Source: Glebionis coronaria (lineage: Eukaryota; Streptophyta; Magnoliopsida; Asterales; Asteraceae). Taken from it: 64,000 nt of DNA. The translations under genes and the position numbers were made by a program. Under the pieces are notes generated by a model. It was given only the letters and a program-made list of their open reading frames with translations, was not told the origin of the DNA and searched no databases. The DNA is taken from the NCBI GenBank assembly GCA_025667525.1, contig CM046882.1:528142618-528206617 (forward strand). The letters are read 5' to 3'. Positions within the stretch are counted from its first letter, which is position 1. Each line of letters begins with the position of its first letter. Positions 32,501-45,980 of the stretch are shown here, in pieces.

Positions 32501-33559
32501 GTCAGCACACACATGACGGGTTGCCCCAGTATCAACCCACCAATCATTATTATTAGAACCTACCAGGTTAACTTCAGAGATCATGGAAACGACATCAGAC
32601 ACCATAGCAATCATGTCCACATTATCATTTACCATATTAGCCTCGCGTGGAGTCACCCGCTTTGGCGCTTTGCAATTAGCAGCACGATGACCTAGCTTGT
32701 CACAGTTGAAGCAATTTCCTTGGAACTTCTGCTTCGCAATTCCAGCCTTAGGAGCAAGGTACTCAGACTTCCCTTTGCTCTTCTTGTCATTCTTCCCTTT
32801 TCCAAAGCTCTTGCCTTTAGACTTTGAAGAAGACGAACCATGCTCAACCATATTTGCCTTGGCAGAATCAGGTGTATAAGTGTTTTTCTGAGCCAGCTTG
32901 TTGTCCTCTTCAATACGAAGACGAACAACCAAGTCTTCAACAGTCATCTCCTTTCGCTTATGCTTCAAGTAGTTTTTAAATTCTACCCAGCTTGGAGGTA
33001 ACTTTTCAATGATAGCAGCAACTTGAAAAGTTTCACTCAAAGTCATACCCTCAGCATGAATGTCGTGTAGCAAAACCTGCAGATCTTGAACCTGAGTTAT
33101 CACACTCTTTGAATCAACCATCTTGTAATCCAAAAAGCGAGCTACCACGAACTTCTTTGTACCAGCATCCTCAGTTTTGTACTTGCGTTCCAACGACTCC
33201 CATAATTCTTTGGCAGTCTTAGTCTTGCAGTACACATTGTACAAAGAGTCCACCAAACCATTCAGAATTTAGTTGTGACACAAGAAGTTTGAATGTTTCC
33301 ATGCTTCAACAGCTTGCACGGCTTGTTGATTTTCGGGTACACCTTCTTTAGGAGGTTCCACCTGAGGTACAGTCTCCTTTAAGAACTTCGCAAGGTTCAA
33401 AGTAGTGAGATAGAAGAACATCTTCTGCTGCCACCTCTTAAAATTCTGTCCATTGAATTTTTCTGTTTTTTCAGCATGATTAGCAACTGTGTGGGTAACT
33501 GGCGCAGCAGTTACTTTCACAGTAGTAGTTGTAGGAATTTCAGGAGTGCTAGTAGACAT
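29524..33559 (-). pseudogene. copia gag-pol of array unit 1 (broken)
   Basis: The frame would run from ATG 33559 to the stop at 29524, about 1,345 codons. Gag has a CCHC knuckle ([14 protein letters not shown]), then protease VDTGATRH, integrase HHCC and core (HTDICDL, RSDRGGEY, NGIAERKN), RT ([14 protein letters not shown]) and RNase H ([18 protein letters not shown]). Stops at 33266-33268 (Tyr codon), 32282-32284 (Glu codon) and 30904-30906 (Lys codon), plus a 2-base loss near 30808, break it, each judged by comparison with units 2 and 3. Unit 1 keeps six C at 31579-31584, where units 2 and 3 have five, so its integrase end (MWGEAI) is in frame. No complete enzyme set can be made. Confidence 0.88.
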
Positions 33560-33931
33560 TCTGAAAGATCAAACAAGATCAAAACACAAACAGTTAGACA
33601 ACTGTTATAAATCTGTATATAAGAAATTCAATCGTGATCTCTATATACTTATAGTAGATCTGCTTCAAAGAAACTCAATCTTGGTTTCAATGAATCAGAT
33701 GCAATTATCAAAAATATCAGTTTAACAGAAACACAATCTTGGTTTCAATAAACTGATTAGAAAAACTGCTAAAAAAAACGTTAACTGTTAATAAAATCTG
33801 TAAATTAAAACTGATTTCCAGTGAAACTCAATCCTGGTTTCGGCAGAAACAGTTTATAAATAAATCTGATAAAATTATTAATCCGATTTCATAAAACTTT
33901 TAATTCTGTTAAACAGAGTCTGTTTTAAGAT
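33560..33931 (-). other. 5' leader of array unit 1, without a canonical primer site
   Basis: In sense, the LTR end TTTCCTACA is followed by ATCTTAAAACAGACTCTG, which does not match the TGGTATCA type. The leader has three copies of GAAAC(T/A)CAATC(T/C)TGGTTTC (33670-33688, 33728-33746, 33823-33841), each a quasi-palindrome with GAAAC and GTTTC ends. Units 2 and 3 have the same leader. Confidence 0.6.
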
Positions 33932-34947
33932 TGTAGGAAACGGTGTATACTTTTATTAATATCAGATTACAATTAATAAAACTAACAGAAAATAAAGACA
34001 TAAAATAATAACAGTAATCAAGAAAGCAGTAGAACTAAGACGAGGCACGTGTTTAACACGCTTCCCTTAAAACAGATTCGTCGTCTATTTCCCAGGGTAC
34101 AACGTCCAAAGCTGTTGTACAGCCGGACTAGACAAACTTGCCTGAAAGATCACGGAAGCCTTCTGCGTTTCTGATCGAGAACTGCTGGAAAAATCTTCTG
34201 GTAATGGAGTAAAGAAAAGCTGCGTTTTTTCTGATATCTTTAACTGAATGAGAAGAGGTTATATTTATACTGAAAACTTGACTTGTTCTTAAAGGAAAAA
34301 TATATACCAAAGTCAGAAAAATTTGTTATAACTAAAACAGATTTCCTGTCTTTTTAACACACAAAAATATTCTGTGAATATTTTCTGTATCTTTTTAACA
34401 CACAAAATATTCTGTGAATAACTTCTGTATCTATTCCTAAAATAGATGTACAGAATTTTTTTGGAAAAAATCCGAATTTGCAGCAAAAAAGATACCGAAA
34501 TCTGCCCGCACCCAAGCCAGTTTTCGGAGCTGCATTCGTGTCCGCAGGTCGCGCGCTCGTGCACAAGTTCAGTAGCTTCGAACCCGTTTTGGCCTAGAAA
34601 TCCCACTTTCTGCACCGCCCCCCTGCGCGCGCGTAGGCGTGGGAGTAAAAACCCACAAATGAATATTGTAGGGTAGAAACTAGGATTTCATTATAAACAT
34701 GTTTTCACTTCATGTTTCAAGCGATGTGGGACAAATATTTTCCAAATATTGTGTTTCACGTGACTCACTTTGAGACACGATATCTCATTCATATTAACTC
34801 CATATTGGACATACTTTAGCTCGTTGCGAAGCTCTCTTCGAGGAGAATGCAAAGCTACTAAGTACTGCGAATATATATAACATATACATATATAAAACTA
34901 TGTCCAAAGTATTGCAAAAACCATATTTTGCAAAACATTTTCCAACA
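33932..34947 (-). repeat. array LTR 2 (inner)
   Basis: 1,016 bp with the same ends and TATA region as LTR 1. It serves both as 5' LTR of unit 1 and as 3' LTR of unit 2. No target duplication lies at either edge. Confidence 0.92.
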
Positions 34948-35549
34948 ATCCCCCACATGAATGGGAATCGGTCGAAAACACACGAAAGTTTCGGCAAAAT
35001 TTCTGCGGTTAAGTCCCGCATAGGATAGGTAGGTGTAACCCTTTGAACCTTCCCTTATGAGATGCACTTATTCTCCTAGATCTGAGTAGACACGATGTCC
35101 TTGAACTCAGCCTCTGTTTACGTAGACGACAATACACACTCACACAAGACTCTCCCTGACCTTGTCAAGTCCTCATAGTCATGTTTGTTATGGTCATGAA
35201 CACTCGCCTGGTTCTGCAAGAGCTCTTAGAAATTGCGCCCCCACAATTTCCTTCGAAGCGACCCCACTTCTCTCTCACATAGGTGATTTCATCTTGAATC
35301 ATTAAAAACATACGTTTTATGATTTCATCTTGAATCATTATGCTTTATGATTTCATCCTGAATCATTAAGCTATATATTTAACCTCTCAACAAGTCACAT
35401 TATTCCAGGAATGGACTAGGAAAGTTCCTGTATTAAGTAACTCCCCCACATTGACGTGACTTCCCCCACATTTCTATGATTAGGTTGTCCTATTGAACCC
35501 AGATCTTGGGATCTCCAGTCAACTGGGTTAGGTTTTCCTTCATAGAAAC

Positions 35550-38500
35550 TCATTCCTTCAAGGGCTTTAGTCCCATTCCTTTAGACGACTTACTAACTAA
35601 CTCTCTGCTTAAGCCTTTCGTAAGCGGATCCGCAATGTTATCCTTTGACTTCACATAGTCAATTGAGATAACTCCTGTTGAGAGTAGTTGTCGTACCGAA
35701 TTATGTCGACGACGGATATGTCTAGACTTTCCATTATACATTGTGCTATGAGCTCTGCCAATTGCCGATTGACTATCACAATGTATACTAATGGCCGTTA
35801 CCGGTTTAGGCCACCTGGGTATGTCCTCTACGAATTGACGTAGCCATTCCGCCTCTTCTCCGCATTTATCTAACGCGATAAATTCTGATTCCATCGTGGA
35901 CTTAGCTATAACAGTTTGCTTGGAAGACTTCCAAGATATAGCGGCCCCCCAGTGTAAACACATATCCACTGGTCGATCTAGAATCCTTTATGTCAGATAT
36001 CCAATTTGCATCACCGTATCCTTCTATAACAGATGGATATCTAGCATAATTCAGTCCATAATCACGACTGTATCTCAAATAATAAAGTACCCTAGTCATA
36101 GCTTTCCAATGTGCATCACTTGGATTACTAGTATATCTACTTAGCCTGCTAACAGCATATGCTAAGTCAGGTCGGGTACATGTCATCAAATACATTAACG
36201 TGCCAATAATTCTTGAATACTCTAATTGGGCAACACATGTGCCTCTATTTTTAAATAGATGCAAACTGGTGTCAATTGGAGTTCTAGCTAGGCCGGAATC
36301 CCCCGCATTATGAGTATTAAGAATTTTGTCCACGTAATGTGCTTGACTTAATGCAAGTCCACTTTGAGTTCGTATGATCTTTATTCCAAGGATCACATCA
36401 GCCAAACCCATATCTTTCATGTCAAACTTTGATTTCAACATGTCTTTAGTAGACTTGATCATCTTGTCGTTACTGCCAACGATAAGCATATCATCGACAT
36501 AAAGACACAAGATTACATATCCACTATTTGTGTCTTTGACATAAACACACTTGTCGCATTCATTAATTTTGAATCTACCCTCTAGCATGGCGTGATCAAA
36601 CTTTTGATGCCATTGTTTTGGAGCTTGCTTTAAGCCATACAATGACTTAACAAGCCTACAAACTTTGCTCTCTTGTCCAGGAGCCATGAAACCCTCGGGT
36701 TGGTTCATGTATATTTCTTCTTCTAAATCTCCATTTAGAAAAGCCGTTTTCACATCCATTTGGTGAACTTCTAAATTTCTTAATGCGGCAATAGCAAGAA
36801 TCATCCTAATAGAAGTTATTCGCGTAACAGGCGAATAAGTATCAAAGTAATCTAGACCTTCACGTTGTCTAAAACCTTTAATCACCAATCTTGCTTTATA
36901 TTTATCAATGGTACCATCAGCTTTCATCTTCTTCTTGAAGATCCATTTATAGGCTAGTGGTTTACAACCAGGAGGTAAATCCACGAGCTCCCAAGTATGA
37001 TTTTGTAAAATAGACTCTATTTCACTATTAATCGCTTCTTTCTATCGAGGCCCTTCCGAGGAATTTACAGCTTCTTGATAAGAAGTGGGTTCATTTTCTA
37101 CCATAAAAGAGACAAAATCGGGTCCAAATGATTTCTCGGTTCTCGCCCGTTTGCTTCTTCTAGGTTCGACCTCTTCTTCCTCGGGTTGATCTTGTCTCTC
37201 ATCTTGGAGATCATTATCATCTCGTTGTCGCTTATCATGGACAACTGCATCATCTATTCTAGATGTGCTTCCATTTTCATTCTTTAAACAAGGAAATATG
37301 TTTTCAAAGAAGGACGCATTCCTTGATTCCATAACTGTGTTCTTGTGTATATCTGGATTTTTCGAATCATGTACAATGAAACGATACGCACTGCTATTCT
37401 TATCATATCCAATAAATATACAATCCACAGATTTGGATCCAATCGTTTGGGCCTTAGGTGTCGGCACAACTACCTTGGCTAGACACCCCCACACTCGTAA
37501 GTACTGCTATGATGGTTTTCTTCCCATCCATAGTTCATATAGGGTTTCCTCTTTATCCTTACGAGGTATCTTGTTTAAAAGATAAGTAGCCATTAGAATG
37601 GCTTCCCCCACATGTCCCGGCTCAAACCAGAACTTAATAACATGGCATTAACCATTTCTTTCAAGGTACGGTTCTTCCTTTCGGCAATACCGTTTTGCTG
37701 AGGTGAATAAGGAGCAGTAAACTCATGTCTAATTCCATGTTTCACACATAGATCAGCAAAAGGAGACACATATTCACCTCCTCTATCACTTCGTACAACC
37801 TTGATTTTCCTACCAAGTTGATTCTCAACTTCGGTTTTATATAGAACAAACTTGTCTATAGCTTCATCTTTACTTTTCAACAAGTAAACGTAGCAGTACT
37901 TTGTGCAATCATCAATAAACGTGATGAAGTACTTATTGCCACCTTTTATGGGTAGTGATTTCAAATCACATATGTCTGTGTGTATCATATCAAGTGGTTC
38001 GGTTTTTCGTTCAACCGTTTGAAAGATGATCTTGTAAGTTTGGCTTCGACACAAGTTTCACACTTATAATTTGAATCAATATAAAAATTTGGTATGCCAT
38101 TAAATTTAATCAAACGACGCATTGAATTAAAATTAACATGTCCAAGACGGCCATGCCACACATTAGAAGACTCAATCAAGTAAGCAGAAGAATTCATTTT
38201 ATTGATAGCATTCTTAACAACTATTACATTGAGCTTAAACATACCATTCAGGGCATACACCTTACCAACATACATTTGATTTTTAGAGAGTACAACTTTA
38301 TCAGACTCAAAAACAAGACAAAAACCAAACTTATTCAAAAGCCATCCGGACACAAGATTCTTGCGAATCTCCAGAACATACAAGACTTTAGTCAACTTGA
38401 GCTCTTTCTCGGATGTCATCTTCAAAATAACATCTCCTTCGCCCTTGATATCAGCAGTTGCAGAGTTGCCCATGTACAGCTTCTCTCCATTGTCAACCGC

Positions 38501-39583
38501 TCTGAAAGAGTGAAACATACTCTTGTCAGCACACACATGACGGGTTGCCCCAGTATCAACCCACCAATCATTATTATTAGAACCTACCAGGTTAACTTCA
38601 GAGATCATGTAAATGACATCAGACACCATAGCAATCATGTCCACATTATCATTTACCATATTAGCCTCGCGTGGAGTCACCCGCTTTGGCGCTTTGCAAT
38701 TAGCAGCACGATGACCTGGCTTGTCACAGTTGAAGCAATTTCCTTGGAACTTCTGCTTCGCAATTCCAGCCTTAGGAGCAAGGTACTCAGACTTCCCTTT
38801 GCTCTTCTTGTCATTCTTCCCTTTTCCAAAGCTCTTGCCTTTAGAATTTGAAGAAGACGAACCATGCTCAACCATATTTGCCTTGGCAGAATCGGGTGTA
38901 TAAGTGTTTTTCTGAGCCAGCTTGTTGTCCTCTTCAATACGAAGACGAACAACCAAGTCTTCAACAGTCATCTCCTTTCGCTTATGCTTCAAGTAGTTTT
39001 TAAATTCTACCCAGCTTGGAGGTAACTTTTCAATGATAGCAGCAACTTGAAAAGTTTCACTCAAAGTCATACCCTCAGCATGAATGTCGTGTAGCAAAAC
39101 CTGCAAATCTTGAACCTGAGTTATCACACTCTTTGAATCAACCATCTTGTAATCCAAAAAGCGAGCTACCACGAACTTCTTTGTACCAGCATCCTCAGTT
39201 TTGTACTTGCGTTCCAACGACTCCCATAATTCTTTGGCAGTCTTAGTCTTGCAGTACACATTGTACAATGAGTCCACCAAACCATTCAGAATATAGTTGT
39301 GACACAAGAAGTCTGAATGTTTCCATGCTTCAACAGCTTGCACGGCTTGTTGATTTTTGGGTACACCTTCTTTAGGAGGTTCCACCTGAGGTACAGTCTC
39401 CTTTAAGAACTTCGCAAGGTTCAAAGTAGTGAGATAGAAGAACATCTTCTGCTGCCACCTCTTAAAATTCTGTCCATTGAATTTTTCTAGTTTTTCAGCA
39501 TGATTAGCAACTGTGTGGGTAACTGGCGCAGCAGTTACTTTCACAGTGGTAGTTGCAGGAATTTTAGTAGTGCTAGTAGACAT
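35550..39583 (-). pseudogene. copia gag-pol of array unit 2 (broken)
   Basis: Same domain order as unit 1. The gag-protease-integrase N-terminus is open for 532 codons from ATG 39583, the longest intact 5' part of the three units, with [14 protein letters not shown] and VDTGATRH. It is then broken by a 1-base loss near 38016-38026, a 1-base loss in a C run (37605-37609; shared with unit 3), a TAG near 37495-37510 (Tyr codon), a TAG near 37039-37045 (Trp codon) and a 2-base loss near 35946. RT still shows [10 protein letters not shown] and YVDD. Not functional as it stands. Confidence 0.88.
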
Positions 39584-39955
39584 TCTGAAAGATCAAACAA
39601 GATCAAAACACAAACAGTTAGACAACTGTTATAAATCTGTATATAAGAAATTCAATCGTGATCTCTATATACTTATAGTAGATCTGCTTCAAAGAAACTC
39701 AATCTTGGTTTCAATGAATCAGATGCAATTATCAAAAATATCAGTTTAACAGAAACACAATCTTGGTTTCAATAAACTGACTAGAACAACTGCAAAAAAA
39801 AACGTTAACTGTTAATAAAATCTGTAAATTAAAACTGATTTCCAGTGAAACTTAATCCTGGTTTGGACAGAAACAGTTTATAAATAAATCTGATAAAATT
39901 ATTAATCCAATTTCATAAAAGTTTTAGTTCTGTTAAACAGAGTCCGTTTTAAGAT

Positions 39956-40971
39956 TGTAGGAAATGGTGTATACATTTATTAAAATCAGATTACAATTAA
40001 TAAAACTAACAGAAAATAAAGACATAAAATAATAACAGTAATCAAGAAAGCAGTAGAACTAAGACGAGGCACGTGTTTAACACGCTTCCCTTAAAACAGA
40101 TTCGCCGTCTGTTTCCCAGGGTACAACGTCCAAAGCTGTTGTACAGCCGGACTAGACAAACTTTCCTGAAAGATCACGGAAGCCTTCTGTGTTTCTGATC
40201 GAGAAGTGCTGGAAAAATCTTCTGGTAATGGAGTAAAGAAAAGCTGCATTTTTTCTGATATCTTTAACTGAATGAGAAGAGGTTATATTTATACTGAAAA
40301 CTTGACTTGTTCTCAAAGTAAAAATATATACCAAAGTCAGAAAAATCTGTTATAACTAAAACAGATTTCCTGTCTTTTTAACACACAAAAATATTCTGTG
40401 AATATTTTCTGTATCTTTTTAACACATAAAATATTCTGTGAATAACTTCTGTATCTATTCCTAAAATAGATGTACAGAATTTTTCTGGAAAAAATCCGAA
40501 TTTGCAGCAAAAAAGATACCGAAATCTGCCCGCACCCAAGCCAGTTTTCGGAGCTGCATTCGTGTCCGCAGGTCGCGCGCTCATGCACAAGTTCAGTAGC
40601 TTCGAACCCGTTTTGGCCTAGAAATCCCACTTTCTGCACCGCCCCCCTGCGCGCGCGTAGGCGTGGGAGTAAAAACCCACAAATGAATATTGTAGGGTAG
40701 AAACTAGGATTTCATTATAAACATGTTTTCACTTCATGTTTCAAGCGATGTGGGACAAATATTTTCCAAATATTGTGTTTCACGTGACTCACTTTGAGAC
40801 ACGATATCTCATTCATATTAACTCCATATTGGACATACTTTAGCTCGTTGCAAAGCTCTCTTCGAGGAGAATGCAAAGCTACTAAGTACTGCGAATATAT
40901 ATAACATATACATATATAAAACTATGTCCAAAGTATTGCAAAAACCATATTTTGCAAAACATTTTCCAACA
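39956..40971 (-). repeat. array LTR 3 (inner)
   Basis: 1,016 bp, same ends as LTRs 1 and 2. It is the 5' LTR of unit 2 and the 3' LTR of unit 3. No target duplication is present at its edges. Confidence 0.92.
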
Positions 40972-41573
40972 ATCCCCCACATGAATGGGAATCGGTCGAA
41001 AACACACGAAAGTTTCGGCAAAATTTTTGCGGTTAAGTCCCGCATAGGATAGGTAGGTGTAACCCTTTGAACCTTCCCTTATGAGATGCACTTATTCTCC
41101 TAGATCTGAGTAGACACGATTTCCTTGAACTCAGCCTCTGTTTACGTAGACGACAATACACACTCACACAAGACTCTCCCTGACCTTGTCAAGTCCTCAT
41201 AGTCGTGTTCGTTATGGTCATGAACACTCGCCTGGTTCTGCAAGAGCTCTTAGAAATTGCGCCCCCACAATTTCCTTCGAAGCGACCCCACTTCTCTCTC
41301 ACATAGGTGATTTCATCTTGAATCATTAAAAACATATGTTTTATGATTTCATCTTGAATCATTATGCTTTATGATTTCATCCTGAATCATTAAGCCATAT
41401 ATTTAACCTCTCAACAAGTCACATTATTCCAGGAATGGACTAGGAAAGTTCCTGTATTAAGTAACTCTCCCACATTGACGTGACTTCCCCTACATTTCTA
41501 TGATTAGGTTGTCCTATTGAACCCAGATCTTGGGACCTCCAGTCAACTGGGTTAGGTTTTCCTTCATAGAAAC

Positions 41574-44500
41574 TCATTCCTTCAAGGGCTTTAGTCCCAT
41601 TCCTTTAGACGACTTACTAACTAACTCTCTGCTTAAGCCTTTCGTAAGCGGATCCGCAATGTTATCCTTTGACTTCACATAATCAATTGAGATAACTCCT
41701 GTTGAGAGTAGTTGTCGTACCGAATTATGTCGACGACGGATATGTCTAGACTTTCCGTTATACATTGTGCTATGAGCTCTGCCAATTGCCGATTGACTAT
41801 CACAATGTATACTAATGGCCGTTACCGGTTTAGGCCACCTGGGTATGTCCTCTACGAATTGACGTAGCCATTCCGCCTCTTCTCCGCATTTATCTAACGC
41901 GATAAATTCTGATTCCATCGTGGACTTAGCTATAACAGTTTGCTTGGAAGACTTCCAAGATATAGCGGCCCCTCCCAGTGTAAACACATATCCACTGGTC
42001 AATCTAGAATCCTTTATGTCAGATATCCAATTTGCATCACTGTATCCTTCTATAACAGATGGATATCTAGCATAATTCAGTCCATAATCACGACTGTATC
42101 TCAAATAATGAAGTACCCTAGTCATAGCTTTCCAATGTGCATCACTTGGATTACTAGTATATCTACTTAGCCTGCTAACATCATATGCTAAGTCAGGTCG
42201 GGTACATGTCATCAAATACATTAACATGCCAATAATTCTTGAATACTCTAATTGGGCAACACATGTGCCTCTATTTTTAAATAGATGCAAACTGGTGTCA
42301 ATTGGAGTTCTAGCTAGGCCGGAATCCCCCGCATTATGAGTATTAAGAATTTTGTCCACGTAATGTGCTTGACTTAATGCAAGTCCACTTTGAGTTCGTA
42401 TGATCTTTATTCCAAGGATCACATCAGCCAAACCCATATCTTTCATGTCAAACTTTGATTTCAACATGTCTTTAGTAGACTTGATCATCTTGTCGTTACT
42501 CCCAACGATAAGCATATCATCGACATAAAGACACAAGATTACATATCCACTATTTGTGTCTTTGACATAAACACACTTGTCGCATTCATTAATTTTGAAT
42601 CTACCCTCTAGCATGGCGTGATCAAACTTTTGATACCATTGTTTTGGAGCTTGCTTTAAGCCATACAATGACTTAACAAGCCTACAAACTTTGCTCTCTT
42701 GTCCAGGAGCCATGAAACCCTCGGGTTGGTTCATGTATATTTCTTCTTCTAAATCTCCATTTAGAAAAGCCGTTTTCACATCCATTTGGTGAACTTCTAA
42801 ATTTCTTAATGCGCCAATAGCAAGAATCATCCTAATAGAAGTTATTCGCGTAACAGGCGAAAAAGTATCAAAGTAATCTAGACCTTCACGTTGTCTAAAA
42901 CCTTTAATCACCAATCTTGCTTTATATTTATCAATGGTACCATCAGCTTTCATCTTCTTCTTGAAGATCCATTTATAGGCTAGTTGTTTACAACCAGGAG
43001 GTAAATCCACGAGCTCCCAAGTATGATTTTGTAAAATAGACTCTATTTCACTATTAATCGCTTCTTTCCATCGAGGCCCTTCCGAGGAATTTACAGCTTC
43101 TTGATAAGAAGTGGGTTCATTTTCTACCATAAAAGAGACAAAATCGGGTCCAAATGATTTCTCGATTCTCGCCCGTTTGCTTCTTCTAGGTTCGACCTCT
43201 TCTTCCTCGGGTTGATCTTGTCTCTCATCTTGGAGATCATTATCATCTCGTTGTCGCTTATCATGGACAACTGCATCACCTATTCTAGATGTGCTTCCAT
43301 TTTCATTCTTTAAACAAGGAAATATGTTTTCAAAGAAGGACGCATTCCTTGATTCCATAACTGTGTTCTTGTGTATATCTGGATTTTTCGAATCATGTAC
43401 AATGAAACGATACGCACTGCTATTCTTAGCATATCCAATAAATATACAATCCACAGATTTAGATCCAATCGTTTGGGCCTTAGGTTTCGGCACAGCTACC
43501 TTGGCTAGACACCCCCACACTCGTAAGTACTGGTATGATGGTTTTCTTCCCATCCATAGTTCATATGGAGTTTCATCTTTATCCTTACGAGGTATCTTGT
43601 TTAAAAGATAAGTAGCCATTAGAATGGCTTCCCCCACATGTCCCGGCTCAAACCAGAACTTAATAACATGGCATCAACCATTTCTTTCAAGGTACGGTTC
43701 TTCCTTTCGGCAATACCGTTTTGCTGAGGTGAATAAGGAGCAGTAAACTCATGTCTAATTCCATGTTTCGCACATAGATCAGCAAAAGGAGACACATATT
43801 CACCTCCTCTATCACTTCGTACAACCTTGATTTTCCTACCAAGTTGATTCTCAACTTCGGTTTTATATAGAACAAACTTGTCTATAGCTTCATCTTTACT
43901 TTTCAACAAGTAAACGTAGCAGTACTTTGTGCAATCATCAATAAACGTGATGAAGTACTTATTGCCACCTTTTGTGGGTAGTGATTTCAAATCACATATG
44001 TCTGTGTGTATCATATCAAGTGGTTCGGTTTTTCGTTCAACCGATTTGAAAGATGATCTTGTAAGTTTGGCTTCGACACAAGTTTCACACTTATAATTTG
44101 AATCAATATGAAAATTTGGTATGCCATTAAATTTAATCAAACGACGCATTGAATTAAAATTAACATGTCCAAGACGGCCATGCCACACATTAGAAGACTC
44201 AATCAAGTAAGCAGAAGAATTCATTTTATTGATAGCATTCTTAACAACTATTACATTGAGCTTAAACATACCATTCAGGGCATACACCTTACCAACATAC
44301 ATTTGATTTTTAGAATGTACAACTTTATCAGACTCAAAAACAAGACGAAAACCAAACTTATTCAAAAGCCATCCGGACACAAGATTCTTGCGAATCTCCG
44401 GAACATACAAGACTTTAGTCAACTTGAGCTCTTTCTCGGATGTCATCTTCAAAATAACATCTCCTTCGCCCTTGATATCAGCAGTTGCAGAGTTGCCCAT

Positions 44501-45609
44501 GTACAGCTTCTCTCCATTGTCAACCGCTCTGAAAGAGTGAAACATACTCTTGTCAGCACACACATGACGGGTTGCCCCAGTACCAACCCACCAATCATTA
44601 TTATTAGAACCTACCAGGTTAACTTCAGAAATCATGGAAACGACATCAGACACCATAGCAATCATGTCCACATTATCATTTACCATATTCGCCTCTTGTG
44701 GAGTCACCAGCTTTGGCGCTTTGCAATTAGCAGCACGATGACCTGGCTTGTCACAGTTGAAGCAATTTCCTTAGAACTTCTGCTTCGCAATTCCAGCCTT
44801 AGGAGCAAGGTACTCAGACTTCCCTTTGCTCTTCTTGTCATTCTTCCCTTTTCCAAAGCTCTTGCCTTTAGACTTTGAAGAAGACGAACCATGCTCAACC
44901 ATATTTGCCTTCGTAGAATCAGGTGTATAAGTGTTTTTCTGAGCCAGCTTGTTGTCCTCTTCAATACGAAGACGAACAACCAAGTCTTCAACAGTCATCT
45001 CCTTTCGCTTATGCTTCAAGTAGTTTTTAAATTCTACCCAGCTTGGAGGTAACTTTTCAATGATAGCAGCAACTTGAAAAGTTTCACTCAAAGTCATACC
45101 CTCAGCATGAATGTCGTGTAGCAAAACCTGCAGATCTTGAACCTGAGTTATCACACTCTTTGAATCAACCATCTTGTAATCCAAAAAGCGAGCTACCACG
45201 AACTTCTTTGTACCAGCATCCTCAGTTTTGTACTTGCGTTCCAACGACTCCCATAATTCTTTGACAGTCTTAGTCTTGCAGTACACATTGTACAAAGAGT
45301 CCACCAAACCATTTAGAATATAGTTGTGACACAAGAAGTTTGAATGTTTCCATGCTTCAACAGCTTGCACGGCTTGTTGATTTTCGGGTACACCTTCTTT
45401 AGGAGGTTCCACCTGAGGTACAGTCTCCTTAAGAACTTCGCAAGGTTCAAAGTAGTGAGATAGAAGAACATCTTCTGCTGCCACCTCTTAAAATTCTGTC
45501 CATTGAATTTTTCTGGTTTTTCAGCATGATTAGCAACTGTGTGGGTAACTGGCGCAGCAGTTACTTTCACAGTAGTAGTTGCAGGAATTTCAGGAGTGCT
45601 AGTAGACAT
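41574..45609 (-). pseudogene. copia gag-pol of array unit 3 (broken, RT-RNase H part intact)
   Basis: From ATG 45609, gag is broken by a 1-base loss near 45430 and a TAA at 44771-44773 (Gln codon, inside the knuckle region). Protease to integrase is open at 44707-43619 (VGTGATRH: the catalytic Asp of the usual VDTGA motif is changed to Gly), then the shared 1-base loss at 43631-43635 shifts the frame. From there 687 codons are open to the stop, covering the integrase C-terminal region, RT (YVDD) and RNase H ([14 protein letters not shown]). This is the longest single open part in the array. The changed protease Asp would by itself abolish processing. Confidence 0.88.
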
Positions 45610-45980
45610 TCTGAAAGATCAAAGAAGATCAAAACACAAACAGTTAGACAACTGTTATAAATCTGTATATAAGAAATTCAATCGTGATCTCTATATACTT
45701 ATAGTGGATCTGCTTCAAAGAAACTCAATCTTGGTTTCAATGAATCAGATGCAATTATAAAAAATATCAGTTTAACAGAAACACAATCTTGGTTTCGATA
45801 AACTGATTAGAACAACTGCTAAAAAAACGTTAACTGTTAATAAAATCTGTAAATTAAAACTGATTTCCAGTGAAACTCAATCCTGGTTTCGGCAGAAACA
45901 GTTTATAAATAAATCTGATAAAATTATTAATCCGATTTCATAAAAGTTTTAATTCTGTTAAACAGAGTCTGTTTTAAGAT

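Noticed and set aside
38138..38851. 237-codon plus-strand frames opposite gag (38138-38851 and 44165-44878)
   Set aside because: They are shadows of the gag-protease frame on the minus strand and are shorter in unit 1; gag motifs explain the conservation.
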